DNA of 5,238 nt from Bacillota bacterium (GTDB lineage Bacteria; Bacillota; Clostridia; Oscillospirales; Oscillospiraceae), in the NCBI GenBank assembly GCA_009781925.1, contig WQUU01000129.1, forward strand, positions 1 through 5,238. Reading direction: 5' to 3'. Of this stretch, positions 5,235-5,238 are shown one piece after another. The notes beneath the pieces were generated by a model that did not search any database, was not told the origin of the DNA, and worked only from the letters and a program-made list of their open reading frames with translations. The stretch's first letter is position 1. Every line of letters begins with the position of its first letter. The translations under genes were made by a program, and so were the position numbers.

Positions 5235-5238
5235 CCGG

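Noticed and set aside
1..5238. tRNA, rRNA, CRISPR arrays, insertion-sequence ends, integrase or attachment sites
   Set aside because: No cloverleaf, regularly spaced repeat, transposase or integrase, or flanking terminal repeats were seen. The element ends must lie outside the window.

Overview
The window looks like part of an integrative and conjugative element (ICE) or related mobilizable element from a Gram-positive anaerobe, most likely a Clostridia-type gut Firmicute. The evidence is strong AGGAGG-like ribosome sites, tightly packed and overlapping genes on one strand, fairly high GC, and a gene set of mobilization RHH protein, MobP-type relaxase, PcfB/DUF3801 protein and ArdC-like protein that is familiar from Tn1549-like and related clostridial elements. 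This assignment rests on recognising families by eye. No database search was possible. All genes that I accept lie on the plus strand.

Region 1 (1-309) is the C-terminal end of a protein that starts before the window. It resembles the C-terminal domain of NrS-1 polymerase-like/primase-type replication proteins carried by such elements. Region 2 (about 310-1647) holds two tandem but clearly different calcineurin-like metallophosphoesterases, each with a complete set of metal-binding motifs. They lie behind a possible promoter and end shortly before a good intrinsic terminator (1683-1709). They look like cargo or accessory genes rather than transfer genes, and their base composition appears less GC-rich than that of the mobilization genes.

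Region 3 (about 1735-1872) is non-coding and rich in structure. It has a tandem 7-bp repeat, a perfect 8-bp inverted repeat with a 4-base loop, a second perfect 8-bp inverted repeat with a 7-base loop, and then a GC-rich TGCGCCC stretch. Because it lies directly upstream of the mobilization genes, it is the best candidate for the origin of transfer (oriT).

Region 4 (1873-5234) is a compact mobilization operon. It contains a very short MobC-like RHH protein that seems to lack the usual C-terminal half, the relaxase, the PcfB-like protein, an ArdC-like protein whose metallopeptidase motif is degenerate, and a small conserved-looking protein of unknown function. In the expected scheme the RHH protein and relaxase assemble on oriT, the relaxase nicks it, PcfB helps present the relaxosome to a coupling protein (VirD4/TraG type, not in the window but expected downstream), and the ArdC-like protein may act on or protect the incoming DNA. 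Nothing in the window is clearly a new defence or signalling system. The points most worth a second look are the oriT structure, the shortened MobC, the altered zincin motif and the paired phosphoesterases.
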